A stretch of 33,318 bases of DNA. It comes from Clostridia bacterium. Lineage in GTDB: Bacteria; Bacillota; Clostridia; Peptostreptococcales; Acidaminobacteraceae. The position numbers and the translations under genes were made by a program. The notes under the pieces were generated by a model. It was not told the origin of the DNA. It worked only from the letters and a program-made list of their open reading frames with translations, and searched no databases. The stretch is from contig JAFGTX010000267.1 in the NCBI GenBank assembly GCA_016938815.1, forward strand, positions 1 to 33,318, given 5' to 3'. Each line of letters begins with the position of its first letter. Position 1 is the first letter of the stretch. Shown piece by piece: positions 16,484 through 24,197 of the stretch.

Positions 16484-17032
16484 CTAATTGTTTAAAACAA
16501 TGTCAACAATCTCCCAGCTAATGGTCTTGTTGTTATCGATCTTAAAAGTCAGCAATGCTGTTCCGTCGATGTGTCCATCGTCAAAAGTCGCATAGACCCA
16601 CTTGTCATTGAGTAAAACGGCGTTTTCAGGGCGCCAAGCCATAGAACCACCTAGAACACCTTCAAAAGGAATCAAGTTGTTGTGATGATTCAAATCATTT
16701 AAGATCAAGGAATAATCCTCGTAGCCCATCGCCTTTAATCTTTGTTTGGACAGCTCATCCAAGGTCAAAGTGTTATTTAAATCGTTTTGCAACTCCAATT
16801 TTTCAGAATTGATTTTTTGCACTTCAATCGTGAGCTTTTTAATCATCTCACTACTCTCACTATTCAAAGCGCTCATATCCGTTAAACTTTCAGAAAGTTT
16901 GATTTGTTTTGTTTGAAGGCTTTCGTTAACCTCTTGAAGTTTCTGTACTGTTACCAGCAGATAACCCGAAATTAGAACAGAAACAATTAACAATATGCTT
17001 AAAATGGTCTGCCTTTTTTGTGTTGGATTCAT
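16484..17032 (-). CDS. Unrecognised membrane-anchored coiled-coil protein
   Basis: I do not recognise this 182-residue protein. It has a basic N-terminus (MNPTQKRQ), one hydrophobic segment (about residues 9-29, ILSILLIVSVLISGYLLV) and then a heptad-rich stretch (about residues 30-90) rich in Leu, Lys, Glu and Ser that should form a coiled coil. A small C-terminal domain (about 95-182) contains several Trp/Tyr residues (GGSMAWRPENAVLLNDKWVY, FDDGHIDGTALLTF). The layout suggests a type II membrane protein with the C-terminal domain outside the cell. The segment-coil-domain plan resembles divisome or envelope factors in general layout only. AGGAG supports the start. It is followed by a GNAT gene 15 bases later. 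Confidence 0.75.
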   Translation of the reverse strand: MNPTQKRQTILSILLIVSVLISGYLLVTVQKLQEVNESLQTKQIKLSESLTDMSALNSESSEMIKKLTIEVQKINSEKLELQNDLNNTLTLDELSKQRLKAMGYEDYSLILNDLNHHNNLIPFEGVLGGSMAWRPENAVLLNDKWVYATFDDGHIDGTALLTFKIDNNKTISWEIVDIVLNN

Positions 17033-17122
17033 ACTATTCTCCTCATACTAACCTAACATAAGCATAACACAATACGGCGGCAGAGTGTATTATGAAATTC
17101 TTAATTCATAAATTTTATAGGA

Positions 17123-18151
17123 TTAAACAGTTTCACTATTTTTCAAATTTACAATAAGAGCCAGCGCAATGGTACCATAAGCGATGAAACTTCTAAAGTA
17201 CTCTCCTAATGCAGGATTATCAAATAGCTGTTGGCCGGCTTGTGGCGATACGATAAAGAGCGTATGAAAAACCAGTAAACCCAGAATCCCCTGTCGTACA
17301 GTCGCATCTTTTATTGTCGCACCACCTGCCATAAGTGCTGCGCTGGCAAATATCTCATGCTTTAAGTGTCCTGTATAGACATTGAGCATGCCAATATTTT
17401 GCAAATAGATCATATGTCCTAGACTTGCAACAACTGTCGATAAGACAATAGCTTTGATACGGACTTTTTTACTGTTAATACCCACCATATAAGCACGATC
17501 GCTGGAATCGCCCACACATTTTATCTCCTTTCCGAAAGGCGTATGCATTAAGTAATTGATAAAGGCGCCAAAAAATAAAACGACACCAATCATAAACATA
17601 GGAAATGAGATATCATGCAGGGTCACAACAAATATCTTATCCAACACACCACGAAAAGGCTCCAAATCGATTAAATTACGGACACCCGTTCCACGAGAAA
17701 GTAGAATTTCCGTATTCTTGACAGGAATAATGCTACCAACACAGACAAGGAAAATTAGCTGGTAAAAACCATTGGCCAAAAAACCAATAATCATCGTTGT
17801 AATCATCTCTTTTCCAGGCACCTGGTTTAGGCAGTGACCGATAAGCACACCAAATACAATTGCAAAAGTCAACGAGAGTGATAAAGCAGCCACGCCACCT
17901 AATTTCCCCCCTAGCCCTGCTGCAATGGCAATGATATACCCCATCTGTGCACACATGGCACCTACCGTCACCGAAAAATTCAAACCCATACCTGCTTTGA
18001 TCGGAATAATCAGCGCAAAAATCATAACACCGTTGCGCACAAAGCGGTTAACCGTTTCGTTAAGCACAAAACTCGGGCTAAGGCCAGAAACAGAGATACC
18101 TATAATGGACAGCACAAAAAAGAATAAAGGCATCTGATATTTTTTAAGCAT
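17123..18151 (-). CDS. ABC transporter permease (BMP/ribose-type, second permease)
   Basis: This 342-residue inner-membrane permease has eight to ten hydrophobic segments, of the branched-chain amino acid/ribose/BMP (BPD_transp_2-like) type. It shares motifs with the neighbouring permease: KAGMGLNFSVTVGA versus NAGMGMNFGLPVG, and FGKEIKCVGDSSDRA versus SGKSICAVGENDAFA, the latter being the likely coupling-helix region that contacts the ATPase. The two are probably the two halves of a heterodimeric pore. The start (GGGAGG, 5-base spacing) overlaps the end of the other permease gene by 8 bases. It is the last gene of the ATPase-permease-permease unit. The substrate is unknown. I see no good terminator after it. 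Confidence 0.85.
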   Translation of the reverse strand: MLKKYQMPLFFFVLSIIGISVSGLSPSFVLNETVNRFVRNGVMIFALIIPIKAGMGLNFSVTVGAMCAQMGYIIAIAAGLGGKLGGVAALSLSLTFAIVFGVLIGHCLNQVPGKEMITTMIIGFLANGFYQLIFLVCVGSIIPVKNTEILLSRGTGVRNLIDLEPFRGVLDKIFVVTLHDISFPMFMIGVVLFFGAFINYLMHTPFGKEIKCVGDSSDRAYMVGINSKKVRIKAIVLSTVVASLGHMIYLQNIGMLNVYTGHLKHEIFASAALMAGGATIKDATVRQGILGLLVFHTLFIVSPQAGQQLFDNPALGEYFRSFIAYGTIALALIVNLKNSETV

Positions 18152-19154
18152 AGCGGCCTCCCTTCTCTGAAATCAAAAGCGCGTAAAGTATAATACCATT
18201 GGTGATGATATTACGTACAATTTCTGAAATCTCAGGTAATAAAAGTTCGTTGGCAATCGGTACGGAAAGTAAATAGATACTTTGAAAGAGATAGGTCCCT
18301 ATAATGGCATGTATAATCGTCCCCTTTTTTGCAGAAGCGCCACCGATTAGCAGTGCAGAAACTGCGGGAAACGCCATCATCAACGGAGCATCGTAAAGTT
18401 CCAAAAAACCGAAACTTTGTGCGTAGACCACGATACCTACTGCGGCGATGACCAATGAAATTCTAACAGACAATAATTTTATTTTTTTTACATTCAAACC
18501 AGACGCCTTGGCGAAAGCGTCATTTTCTCCTACAGCACAAATACTTTTACCGGAGGTCGTTTTAAAGAAGTAATGAATTAGACCTGCTATAATCCCGTAA
18601 ACCAAGAGAAGTCCAAAGGGCAAGACGAAATTACCGACCTTTATAGACCATAATTGATCCAGTGTGCTGGTGAAGTAAGGATTCAAGCCGATTCTAGGAC
18701 GTAGTCCTGAACCACCTATTGGGTAAAGCATCTGACGATTACTAAAAGGCACCAATGACCAGAAAAAGTTCATCAGAGGGATGAAGGAAAAACCGATAAA
18801 GGTACTGGCAATCTCTTCTCTACCCTTAACAGCAATAAGGATTCTACCGTATACTTCACTAAAAGCGAGTGCAATGAACCCACCAAGCAATGCAGAAATC
18901 AGTAAACCCACTAAACCTGTCAGCTTGAAATTCACAGCGATACACATACCGATCAAGCCAGCGGTAATACCGACCGGCAAGCCAAAGTTCATGCCCATGC
19001 CCGCATTGAGCATCGGTATAAGACTTAAGACAAGTAAACCATTCATTGCGAATTTAATAAAAGATAGGTTCAATAGGACAATCATATCCATGTGCAAATG
19101 AAAAGCAAGGGCTACCAATAATACCAGAAAGCCTGCGATAATTTTATAAGCCAT
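18144..19154 (-). CDS. ABC transporter permease (BMP/ribose-type, first permease)
   Basis: The ORF track extends to 19259, but the likely start is the ATG at 19154, with AGGAGG eight bases upstream. That gives 336 residues beginning MAYKIIAGFLVLLVALAF and an 11-base overlap with the ATPase gene. About nine or ten transmembrane segments are visible. The permease family pattern is NAGMGMNFGLPVGITAG in the N-terminal half and GKSICAVGENDAFAKASGLN in the cytoplasmic loop. Near the C-terminus SALLIGGASAKKGTIIHAIIG matches AALMAGGATIKDATVRQGILG of the partner permease. The pair is therefore an old duplication. Its job is translocation of the ligand delivered by the DUF3798-like lipoprotein. Confidence 0.86.
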   Translation of the reverse strand: MAYKIIAGFLVLLVALAFHLHMDMIVLLNLSFIKFAMNGLLVLSLIPMLNAGMGMNFGLPVGITAGLIGMCIAVNFKLTGLVGLLISALLGGFIALAFSEVYGRILIAVKGREEIASTFIGFSFIPLMNFFWSLVPFSNRQMLYPIGGSGLRPRIGLNPYFTSTLDQLWSIKVGNFVLPFGLLLVYGIIAGLIHYFFKTTSGKSICAVGENDAFAKASGLNVKKIKLLSVRISLVIAAVGIVVYAQSFGFLELYDAPLMMAFPAVSALLIGGASAKKGTIIHAIIGTYLFQSIYLLSVPIANELLLPEISEIVRNIITNGIILYALLISEKGGRYA

Positions 19155-20727
19155 CAGAAGACCCTCCTTTTGAAAATGCCAATCCAAATTCTTTTGCCGA
19201 AGCATCAGGTGATAAAATTGCTGAAATTCTACCTTCTGAGAGAACCACAATACGATCACACAAACGTTTCAGTTCTTCTAATTCACTTGAAGCAATCACC
19301 AACGTCATTTTGTCCTTACGATTGCTTTCTATAAGACTCTGCAGTACTTTTTCCTTTGCAGCAATATCAATGCCACGCGTTGGTTCTGAAACAAATAGGA
19401 TGTCCGGCTCAAGTGAAAGACTACGGGCCAAACAGACCTTCTGCTGATTGCCACCACTCAAAGTCTTCACCACTTGTTGATGAGAGCGACAGACAATGTC
19501 CAATTGTTCGCAATACTTGCTGACCGCCTTATCAGCACTGGCTTTATCGTATAATTTCATCAGACCACCAAAATGTGGTTTAGAATATTTTCTATAGAGT
19601 TGCTGTGCCGTGAACACAATATTTTCTCCGATGCTATGTTCCAAAAGAAGACCGACGTTTTTACGGTCCTCACACAAAACATAAAGCCCCTTTGTAATCT
19701 TTTCTTGATAAGTTAAATTTGTAATATCAAGGCCATTCATATGTATTGCACCACGTGTGGGATAAAAACCGATAAGGCCTTTAGCCACTGCCAACTTACC
19801 ATGTCCAGACAAACTGGTAATGCCCAGTACTTCACCCTTATAAATCTCCAAACTGAAATTTTCCAAAGCTTCTCCTGGATAATCGACTTGAAAATTTTCA
19901 AACCGCATTTGTACTTCCTTTGTATCTAGCGCTCGATTGGAAACTGTTTTTTGAACTTTTTCTCCAATCATCTCTATGGCTAATTGATCCAGAGTGATGC
20001 TGCCATTTTCATAATAGCCTACCGTTTCACCATCGCGTAAAACCAAGAGATGATCACATAAACACATCACTTCTTCCAAACGATGTGAGATAAAGAGTAC
20101 AGAAATGCCTTTTTTTACCAGCTTTTTAAGCGCTGTAATTAAAAGTTGGCTGTCTTTGTCATTTAGAACTGCCGTCGGCTCATCTAAAATCAATAATTTC
20201 AGGTGATTTCGATCTAGTTCCCTTGCAATTTCTATGAACTGTTTCACACTGATTGACATATGGTCCACCAACATGCTGGCATCAATTTCAAGACCAAGAG
20301 ATTCTAGTTTTTCTTGAGCCTCCATCTGATCCTTTTTATGGTCAATAAGAAGGTAATCTTTTAAAACATGCTTAGCGAAATCTTTCACAATGTTTTCGTT
20401 ACCCAGCTTAATATTTTCTGCAATTGTCAATTTGGGGAAAAGAGCAAACTCTTGATGCACCATCCCAATGCCATACTGTGTTGCATTGCCTTCGTAGTTA
20501 ACATCCATCCTTTGCCCATCTACTTTAATTACCCCTGTATAACCACCCGTATTTTTGATGACCTGATGTCCGAAAATGATATTCATCAAGGTGCTTTTTC
20601 CAGAGCCGTTGGCACCGATTATACCTAGGATTTTGCCTGGCATTAATGAAAAATTGATATCTTTTAAAACTTCATGTTGTCCGTAATGTTTGCCGACATG
20701 ATTTAATTCTAAAATTGGTTTATTCAT
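19144..20727 (-). CDS. ABC transporter ATP-binding protein with two NBDs (sugar/BMP type)
   Basis: This 527-residue ATPase contains two fused nucleotide-binding domains, as in RbsA/XylG/YufO-type importers. In NBD1 the Walker A is complete (GANGSGKST, near residue 40), the Walker B reads LLILDEPTAVL and the H-loop FISHRLEE, but the signature is degenerate (MSISVKQFIEIAREL in place of LSGGQ). In NBD2 the signature is canonical (LSGGNQQKVCLARSL), but the Walker A is degenerate (SLSGHGKLAVA, no Ser/Thr after Lys) and the Walker B reads ILFVSEPTRGID, with Ser in place of the usual Asp. One composite site should therefore be competent and the other impaired. GAGGG precedes the ATG. It follows the lipoprotein gene across a terminator hairpin. 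Confidence 0.9.
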   Translation of the reverse strand: MNKPILELNHVGKHYGQHEVLKDINFSLMPGKILGIIGANGSGKSTLMNIIFGHQVIKNTGGYTGVIKVDGQRMDVNYEGNATQYGIGMVHQEFALFPKLTIAENIKLGNENIVKDFAKHVLKDYLLIDHKKDQMEAQEKLESLGLEIDASMLVDHMSISVKQFIEIARELDRNHLKLLILDEPTAVLNDKDSQLLITALKKLVKKGISVLFISHRLEEVMCLCDHLLVLRDGETVGYYENGSITLDQLAIEMIGEKVQKTVSNRALDTKEVQMRFENFQVDYPGEALENFSLEIYKGEVLGITSLSGHGKLAVAKGLIGFYPTRGAIHMNGLDITNLTYQEKITKGLYVLCEDRKNVGLLLEHSIGENIVFTAQQLYRKYSKPHFGGLMKLYDKASADKAVSKYCEQLDIVCRSHQQVVKTLSGGNQQKVCLARSLSLEPDILFVSEPTRGIDIAAKEKVLQSLIESNRKDKMTLVIASSELEELKRLCDRIVVLSEGRISAILSPDASAKEFGLAFSKGGSSDGL

Positions 20728-20743
20728 TTTCCCTCACTGTTAA

Positions 20744-20769
20744 AAAAGGAGCTATAAGCTCCTTTTTTT
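20744..20769 (-). terminator. Hairpin terminator between the lipoprotein and ATPase genes
   Basis: On the minus strand AAAAAAGGAGC and GCTCCTTTTTT form a strong stem with a small loop, directly after the lipoprotein stop codon and about 20 bases before the ATPase start. It can work in both directions. In ABC import operons such a hairpin typically reduces readthrough so that the binding protein is made in excess. Confidence 0.85.
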
Positions 20770-21934
20770 AATAGAAAATTGATTCCATGATTAGCACGAA
20801 ATAGTTGTCTAATTCTGGTTTCAACGTATTGAATTCTGCACTTACACCAAAAGTTTCTTCTGAGAATGCTTTAAGGTTATCAAGATTTTTATAATCGAAT
20901 GATTCATCTTCAATCATTTTCTTAGCTAGTTCCACAGCGTATTCTGGTACATAAACTGTTACAGGTACTGGCCATCCTGACAATCTGCCAGTCATATCTG
21001 CTTCGGCTGCTTTTTCAGAAATCATTTGATTGATCTTATCAAAGTTGCCAGCATCTTCTTCACTCAACTCAAGGTTCATAACTGTTGGGTATGCTTGAGT
21101 TGGCGTTGGACAACATTGTTCAGCTACGATGAATTTCAATTTTAAAGCTTCATCAATGATGACATCATACATTGGGCAGTTTGTTCCGAAAATGTTAGTG
21201 TCTACACCGTATTTCTCGATTTGTCTTGGAATATCTTCACGCAAGAACTGTTGCATTGCAGCTGGTCCGTTACCTGTTTGAGGGTCAGGTGTTGTTACTT
21301 CTACAAAAGTCATACCTAACTCTTCAGCTGTTGCTTTCATTTGATCTCTTCTTGCAACGATAACTTCTTTTGCCATATGTGTTGGGAAAGAGTAATGGAT
21401 GATTGTTTTGGCACCCATATCGTGTGCTTTTCTAGCAATTGTTTCACCACGTCTTACCCAGTCTGTGTCGATACATACATCGATGTATTTTGACATCAAT
21501 TCAGGATCATCCCAAATCGGCGCAGTCATCGTAATGATGTCAGGTCTTTTTTCTTCAATTTTTTGAAGTGCCGGTAATAAACCAGCTTGTCCTGAAACCA
21601 CGATTACCGCTTTCATTTCAGGGTCATCCGCCAAAGATGTGATTTGACTTAAACCTGTTTCGATTTCTGTTGAAAAGTTCTCTGGCAATGTGATGTGCTT
21701 TACAATGTCAGGATACTTTGCTACCATGTTTTCTGCTGCACGGTATTCATCTTCACTTGTCGATAACGTTGGTGTCACGATACCGATTTTGTAGCTAGTT
21801 GCAGTTTCTTGAGTTTCAGTAACTACAGGCTCAGTCGCCCCGCTACCTTCGCTTGATTCTTCTGCTTTTGCACCACAGCCTACAATACTGAAAGCTAGTG
21901 CAAATACCAATAACATACTTAATACTTTCTTCAC
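20768..21934 (-). CDS. DUF3798-like periplasmic-binding-type lipoprotein
   Basis: This is probably the substrate-binding lipoprotein of the adjacent ABC importer. The ORF track starts at 21955. The GTG at 21934 is better: it follows GAGGGA and makes a classic lipoprotein signal (VKKVLSMLL...SIVGCGAKA, lipid Cys at residue 20, mature length about 369). After a Ser/Glu/Gly/Thr-rich linker the chain starts KIGIVTPTLSTSEDEYRAAENM, like type I periplasmic-binding folds such as BMP and ribose proteins. TPDPQTGNGPAAMQQFLREDI and FGTNCPMYDVIIDEA are distinctive, and match my recollection of the DUF3798 family, whose ligand is not known to me. It lies 66 bases downstream of the double-cubane reductase and is followed by a hairpin, then the ATPase and permeases. 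Codon use is strongly biased, suggesting high expression. Confidence 0.75.
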   Translation of the reverse strand: MKKVLSMLLVFALAFSIVGCGAKAEESSEGSGATEPVVTETQETATSYKIGIVTPTLSTSEDEYRAAENMVAKYPDIVKHITLPENFSTEIETGLSQITSLADDPEMKAVIVVSGQAGLLPALQKIEEKRPDIITMTAPIWDDPELMSKYIDVCIDTDWVRRGETIARKAHDMGAKTIIHYSFPTHMAKEVIVARRDQMKATAEELGMTFVEVTTPDPQTGNGPAAMQQFLREDIPRQIEKYGVDTNIFGTNCPMYDVIIDEALKLKFIVAEQCCPTPTQAYPTVMNLELSEEDAGNFDKINQMISEKAAEADMTGRLSGWPVPVTVYVPEYAVELAKKMIEDESFDYKNLDNLKAFSEETFGVSAEFNTLKPELDNYFVLIMESIFY

Positions 21935-22000
21935 TATAAATCCCTCACAATACATTATTTATTGCACTTTCAATCCACCGCTGGAAAGAAAGAGTACAAC

Positions 22001-23131
22001 CTAGATCATTTCAAGGAACGCTTCGACCCTTGTGGCAATTTGGCCCACATCTCCTGGCGAGTAATCTGTCGTCACCTGTAAGTATGGCGTATTTCTTTTT
22101 GACATGGTTCTGCTGACCAATGTCGCTTCAACGTTATATGTGTGGCATGCATGCCAAGTCAACTCAATAACGCCATCTACTTTAAAATCATCCACCAATT
22201 GGTTTAGCAAATCCAGACGATGCGTATTTGGCGTGATACAAGGACAGGCTACGCTAAGGTATTTTTTGGCCAGCGCCTTTAGAGGGGATGGGGTATCTTC
22301 TTCCACTAAATCAGCAGTCTTCAAACCACCACAGTTTTCCATGGCGACGATGACAGCACCTTTTTCTTCGATAATATCAACAAGTTTACTGTGTGTCGTT
22401 GGACACCCCGTTAGTAATATACGCGGTTTATTTTTCATCGTACTTATAAATACGGGATCTTCTCTTCTTTTTTCTAGGGCTTCAATCGCCAATTCGATTT
22501 CCTGTACACGTTTTGGAATATTGCATTCAAAGCTGATTGCACCTCTGATATTGTTCATCTCATGCCCTGTTAACAGTGGCGTTTCCTCTGAGTTAAGATA
22601 CTGTAACCTATACATTGCTTTTCTAAGCTGGTTGTATTGCTTGATTGTTGCATTAATCATAGCATCGGTTATTTCCGTATCTGTAATGCTTTCAACGTAT
22701 GCTTTCATTTTTTCGATTTCGTTCTCAAAGTATTGATAGTCTTCTTCACGACTACAAGTATTTGGCAGATACAGGACATGAACCGGTTTAATATCTGCTA
22801 ATAATTCAAACATCTTCTTTTTGCCATCACACGTCGCATCTGCAATGATGTGCTCTGAATAATGGAAATATGGACAAGTATCAGCAATGCCGTGTCCATA
22901 ACTGGATTTAATTAAATCACATAAATTACGTGGTAAATCAATCTCTGACTTCTTAGCGCTTTCATAAGAACCAGCACAGAGTGATACTGGAATGCCACCA
23001 CCTGCGACGATAATCTCTTTAGGTGTGAAGGCACAGTATGTACCGACCACATGTTGCCCTTCTTCTCTCAGTGCCATACATTCTTTGAAAATTTCTTCGT
23101 TGATGCGTTCTGAATATTTTGTACTAAACAT
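22001..23131 (-). CDS. Double-cubane-cluster anaerobic reductase (2-hydroxyacyl-CoA dehydratase family)
   Basis: The ORF track starts at 23227. The ATG at 23131 has GGAG eight bases upstream and gives 376 residues, normal for the family. The chain closely follows the double-cubane-cluster protein (DCCP) pattern: GTYCAFTPKEIIVAGGGIPVSLC, LPRNLCDLIKSSYG, CPYFHYSEHIIADATCDGKKKM, LLTGCP, ENCGG, CPCITPNTHRL, CHTYNVEA and DYSPGDVGQIATRVEAFLE. Thirteen cysteines are present (18, 33, 52, 71, 86, 101, 126, 203, 243, 267, 296, 298, 329). Family knowledge: such proteins hold an [8Fe-9S] double cubane and carry out ATP-driven low-potential reductions after electron transfer from a BadF/HgdC-type activase. 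No activase gene is in this window. The likely partner genes are the DUF3798-like lipoprotein and ABC importer just downstream. The natural substrate is unknown. Confidence 0.85.
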   Translation of the reverse strand: MFSTKYSERINEEIFKECMALREEGQHVVGTYCAFTPKEIIVAGGGIPVSLCAGSYESAKKSEIDLPRNLCDLIKSSYGHGIADTCPYFHYSEHIIADATCDGKKKMFELLADIKPVHVLYLPNTCSREEDYQYFENEIEKMKAYVESITDTEITDAMINATIKQYNQLRKAMYRLQYLNSEETPLLTGHEMNNIRGAISFECNIPKRVQEIELAIEALEKRREDPVFISTMKNKPRILLTGCPTTHSKLVDIIEEKGAVIVAMENCGGLKTADLVEEDTPSPLKALAKKYLSVACPCITPNTHRLDLLNQLVDDFKVDGVIELTWHACHTYNVEATLVSRTMSKRNTPYLQVTTDYSPGDVGQIATRVEAFLEMI

Positions 23132-23170
23132 GTGATTCACTCCAATAACTAATTTGTTAAGCCCTTCACC

Positions 23171-23200
23171 AGTATAGAGTGATATCAATCGTTTGTACAA
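23171..23200 (-). promoter_or_regulatory. Promoter for the double-cubane reductase gene, with a palindrome in the spacer
   Basis: On the minus strand TTGTAC (23195-23200) and TATACT (23171-23176) are separated by 18 bases, a passable housekeeping promoter about 40 bases before the ATG. The spacer contains the palindrome TGATATCA (23180-23187), a possible operator. GTGATAT is also present in inverted orientation further upstream (23243-23249). Confidence 0.45.
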
Positions 23201-23256
23201 TAAAAAAAAACAATAGTTATCGTGCATTTATTTTTTATTCGAATATCACTTTTTTG

Positions 23257-23294
23257 AAAAAAAAAGCGTGGAACTTTTCGTTTTCCACGCTTTT
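23257..23294 (-). terminator. Rho-independent terminator after rpiR-type gene
   Basis: On the minus strand AAAAGCGTGGAA and TTCCACGCTTTT pair around a loop of about ten bases, and a long T-run follows. It lies about 17 bases after the regulator stop and ends the kor-regulator operon. Confidence 0.88.
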
Positions 23295-23310
23295 AATCAC
23301 TTCATCTTTT

Positions 23311-24174
23311 CTATTTCGGATTGTAAATCTTATAATTTTCCCAAATACCTTCTAATTTGCCAAAGGACTTTTTAACCTTGTCTTTTTCACAGATACTTAC
23401 CGCGATGATCAAGGTATTGACCAAACTCATCGGTGCAACTAACGAGTCGATAAAGGTATTCATATTGTATTTTGCGGTCATGTAGTAGTCTGACAGCGGT
23501 ACTAGTGGTGAGCTTGTACTATCGGTAATACCGATTAACTTCGCGCCCTGTGACTTCGCAAACTCTACAACCTCATAAGTCGTTTTTGAATATCTTGGGA
23601 AAGAGAAAGTAATCAGTACATCATCTTCTGTGATATTCAACAACTGGTCGAATAAATCATTGGCTCCAGATGGCACAATAGCTACCGAATCCAAAATGAA
23701 ATTCAAGTAGAAGCCGAGGTAATTGGCTAGAACAGAAGAACTTCTGAGGCCTAGCACATAAACCTTTCGAGCCTTCAATAAGGCGTCCACGGATTTTTGA
23801 ATCATTTCTTCGTCGATCGCGTCCATGGTCTTCCGTATGTTCTCCATATCAGAAGCCATAATCTGTTTCAAATAATTTTCACCAATATCATAGTCCTCCG
23901 ACAGTTCAAAACGTTGAACCGTCGTCAGTTTTGTCTTTATAGATTCCTGAAGCGCCTTTTGTAATTGTGGATACCCTTCGTAGTCAAGCGCGTTAGCGAA
24001 CCTTACGACCGTAGACTCACTTACGCCAACAACGTCCCCAAGGGCTGATGCCGTCATAAATGCCACCTTGTCATAATTCGCCAGTATATAATCTGCAATA
24101 CGTTTCTGTCCTTTACTTAAACCTAAATAGTTCGTCTCAATTCTGTTCAGCAAATCATTACTTGTACTACTCAT
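23311..24174 (-). CDS. RpiR/MurR-family transcriptional regulator
   Basis: This 287-residue regulator has an N-terminal HTH_6 domain (LGLSKGQKRIADYILANYDKVAFMTASALGDVVGVSESTVVRFANALDYEGYPQLQK) and a C-terminal SIS domain (from about residue 125: KVYVLGLRSSSVLANYLGF...LITFSFPRYSKTTYEVVEFAKSQGAKLIGITDS). SIS domains in this family usually sense sugar phosphates or related small molecules. The gene begins 23 bases after korC with AAGGAG before the ATG, so it is probably the last gene of the kor operon. It is followed by a terminator, and then by the double-cubane reductase gene. That position suggests control of kor or of the reductase/importer module, but no binding site is proven. Confidence 0.9.
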   Translation of the reverse strand: MSSTSNDLLNRIETNYLGLSKGQKRIADYILANYDKVAFMTASALGDVVGVSESTVVRFANALDYEGYPQLQKALQESIKTKLTTVQRFELSEDYDIGENYLKQIMASDMENIRKTMDAIDEEMIQKSVDALLKARKVYVLGLRSSSVLANYLGFYLNFILDSVAIVPSGANDLFDQLLNITEDDVLITFSFPRYSKTTYEVVEFAKSQGAKLIGITDSTSSPLVPLSDYYMTAKYNMNTFIDSLVAPMSLVNTLIIAVSICEKDKVKKSFGKLEGIWENYKIYNPK

Positions 24175-24197
24175 AGAATCTCTCTCCTTAAATCATA

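Noticed and set aside
17033-17122. Weak AT-rich hairpin after the last permease gene as a terminator
   Set aside because: The stem contains a bulge and almost no G-C pairs, and no T-run follows, so I do not call it.
22104-22736. 210-codon plus-strand ORF opposite the double-cubane reductase
   Set aside because: It lies wholly antisense to a well-conserved gene, has low-complexity Ser/Ile/Leu composition and no ribosome site; it is a shadow frame.
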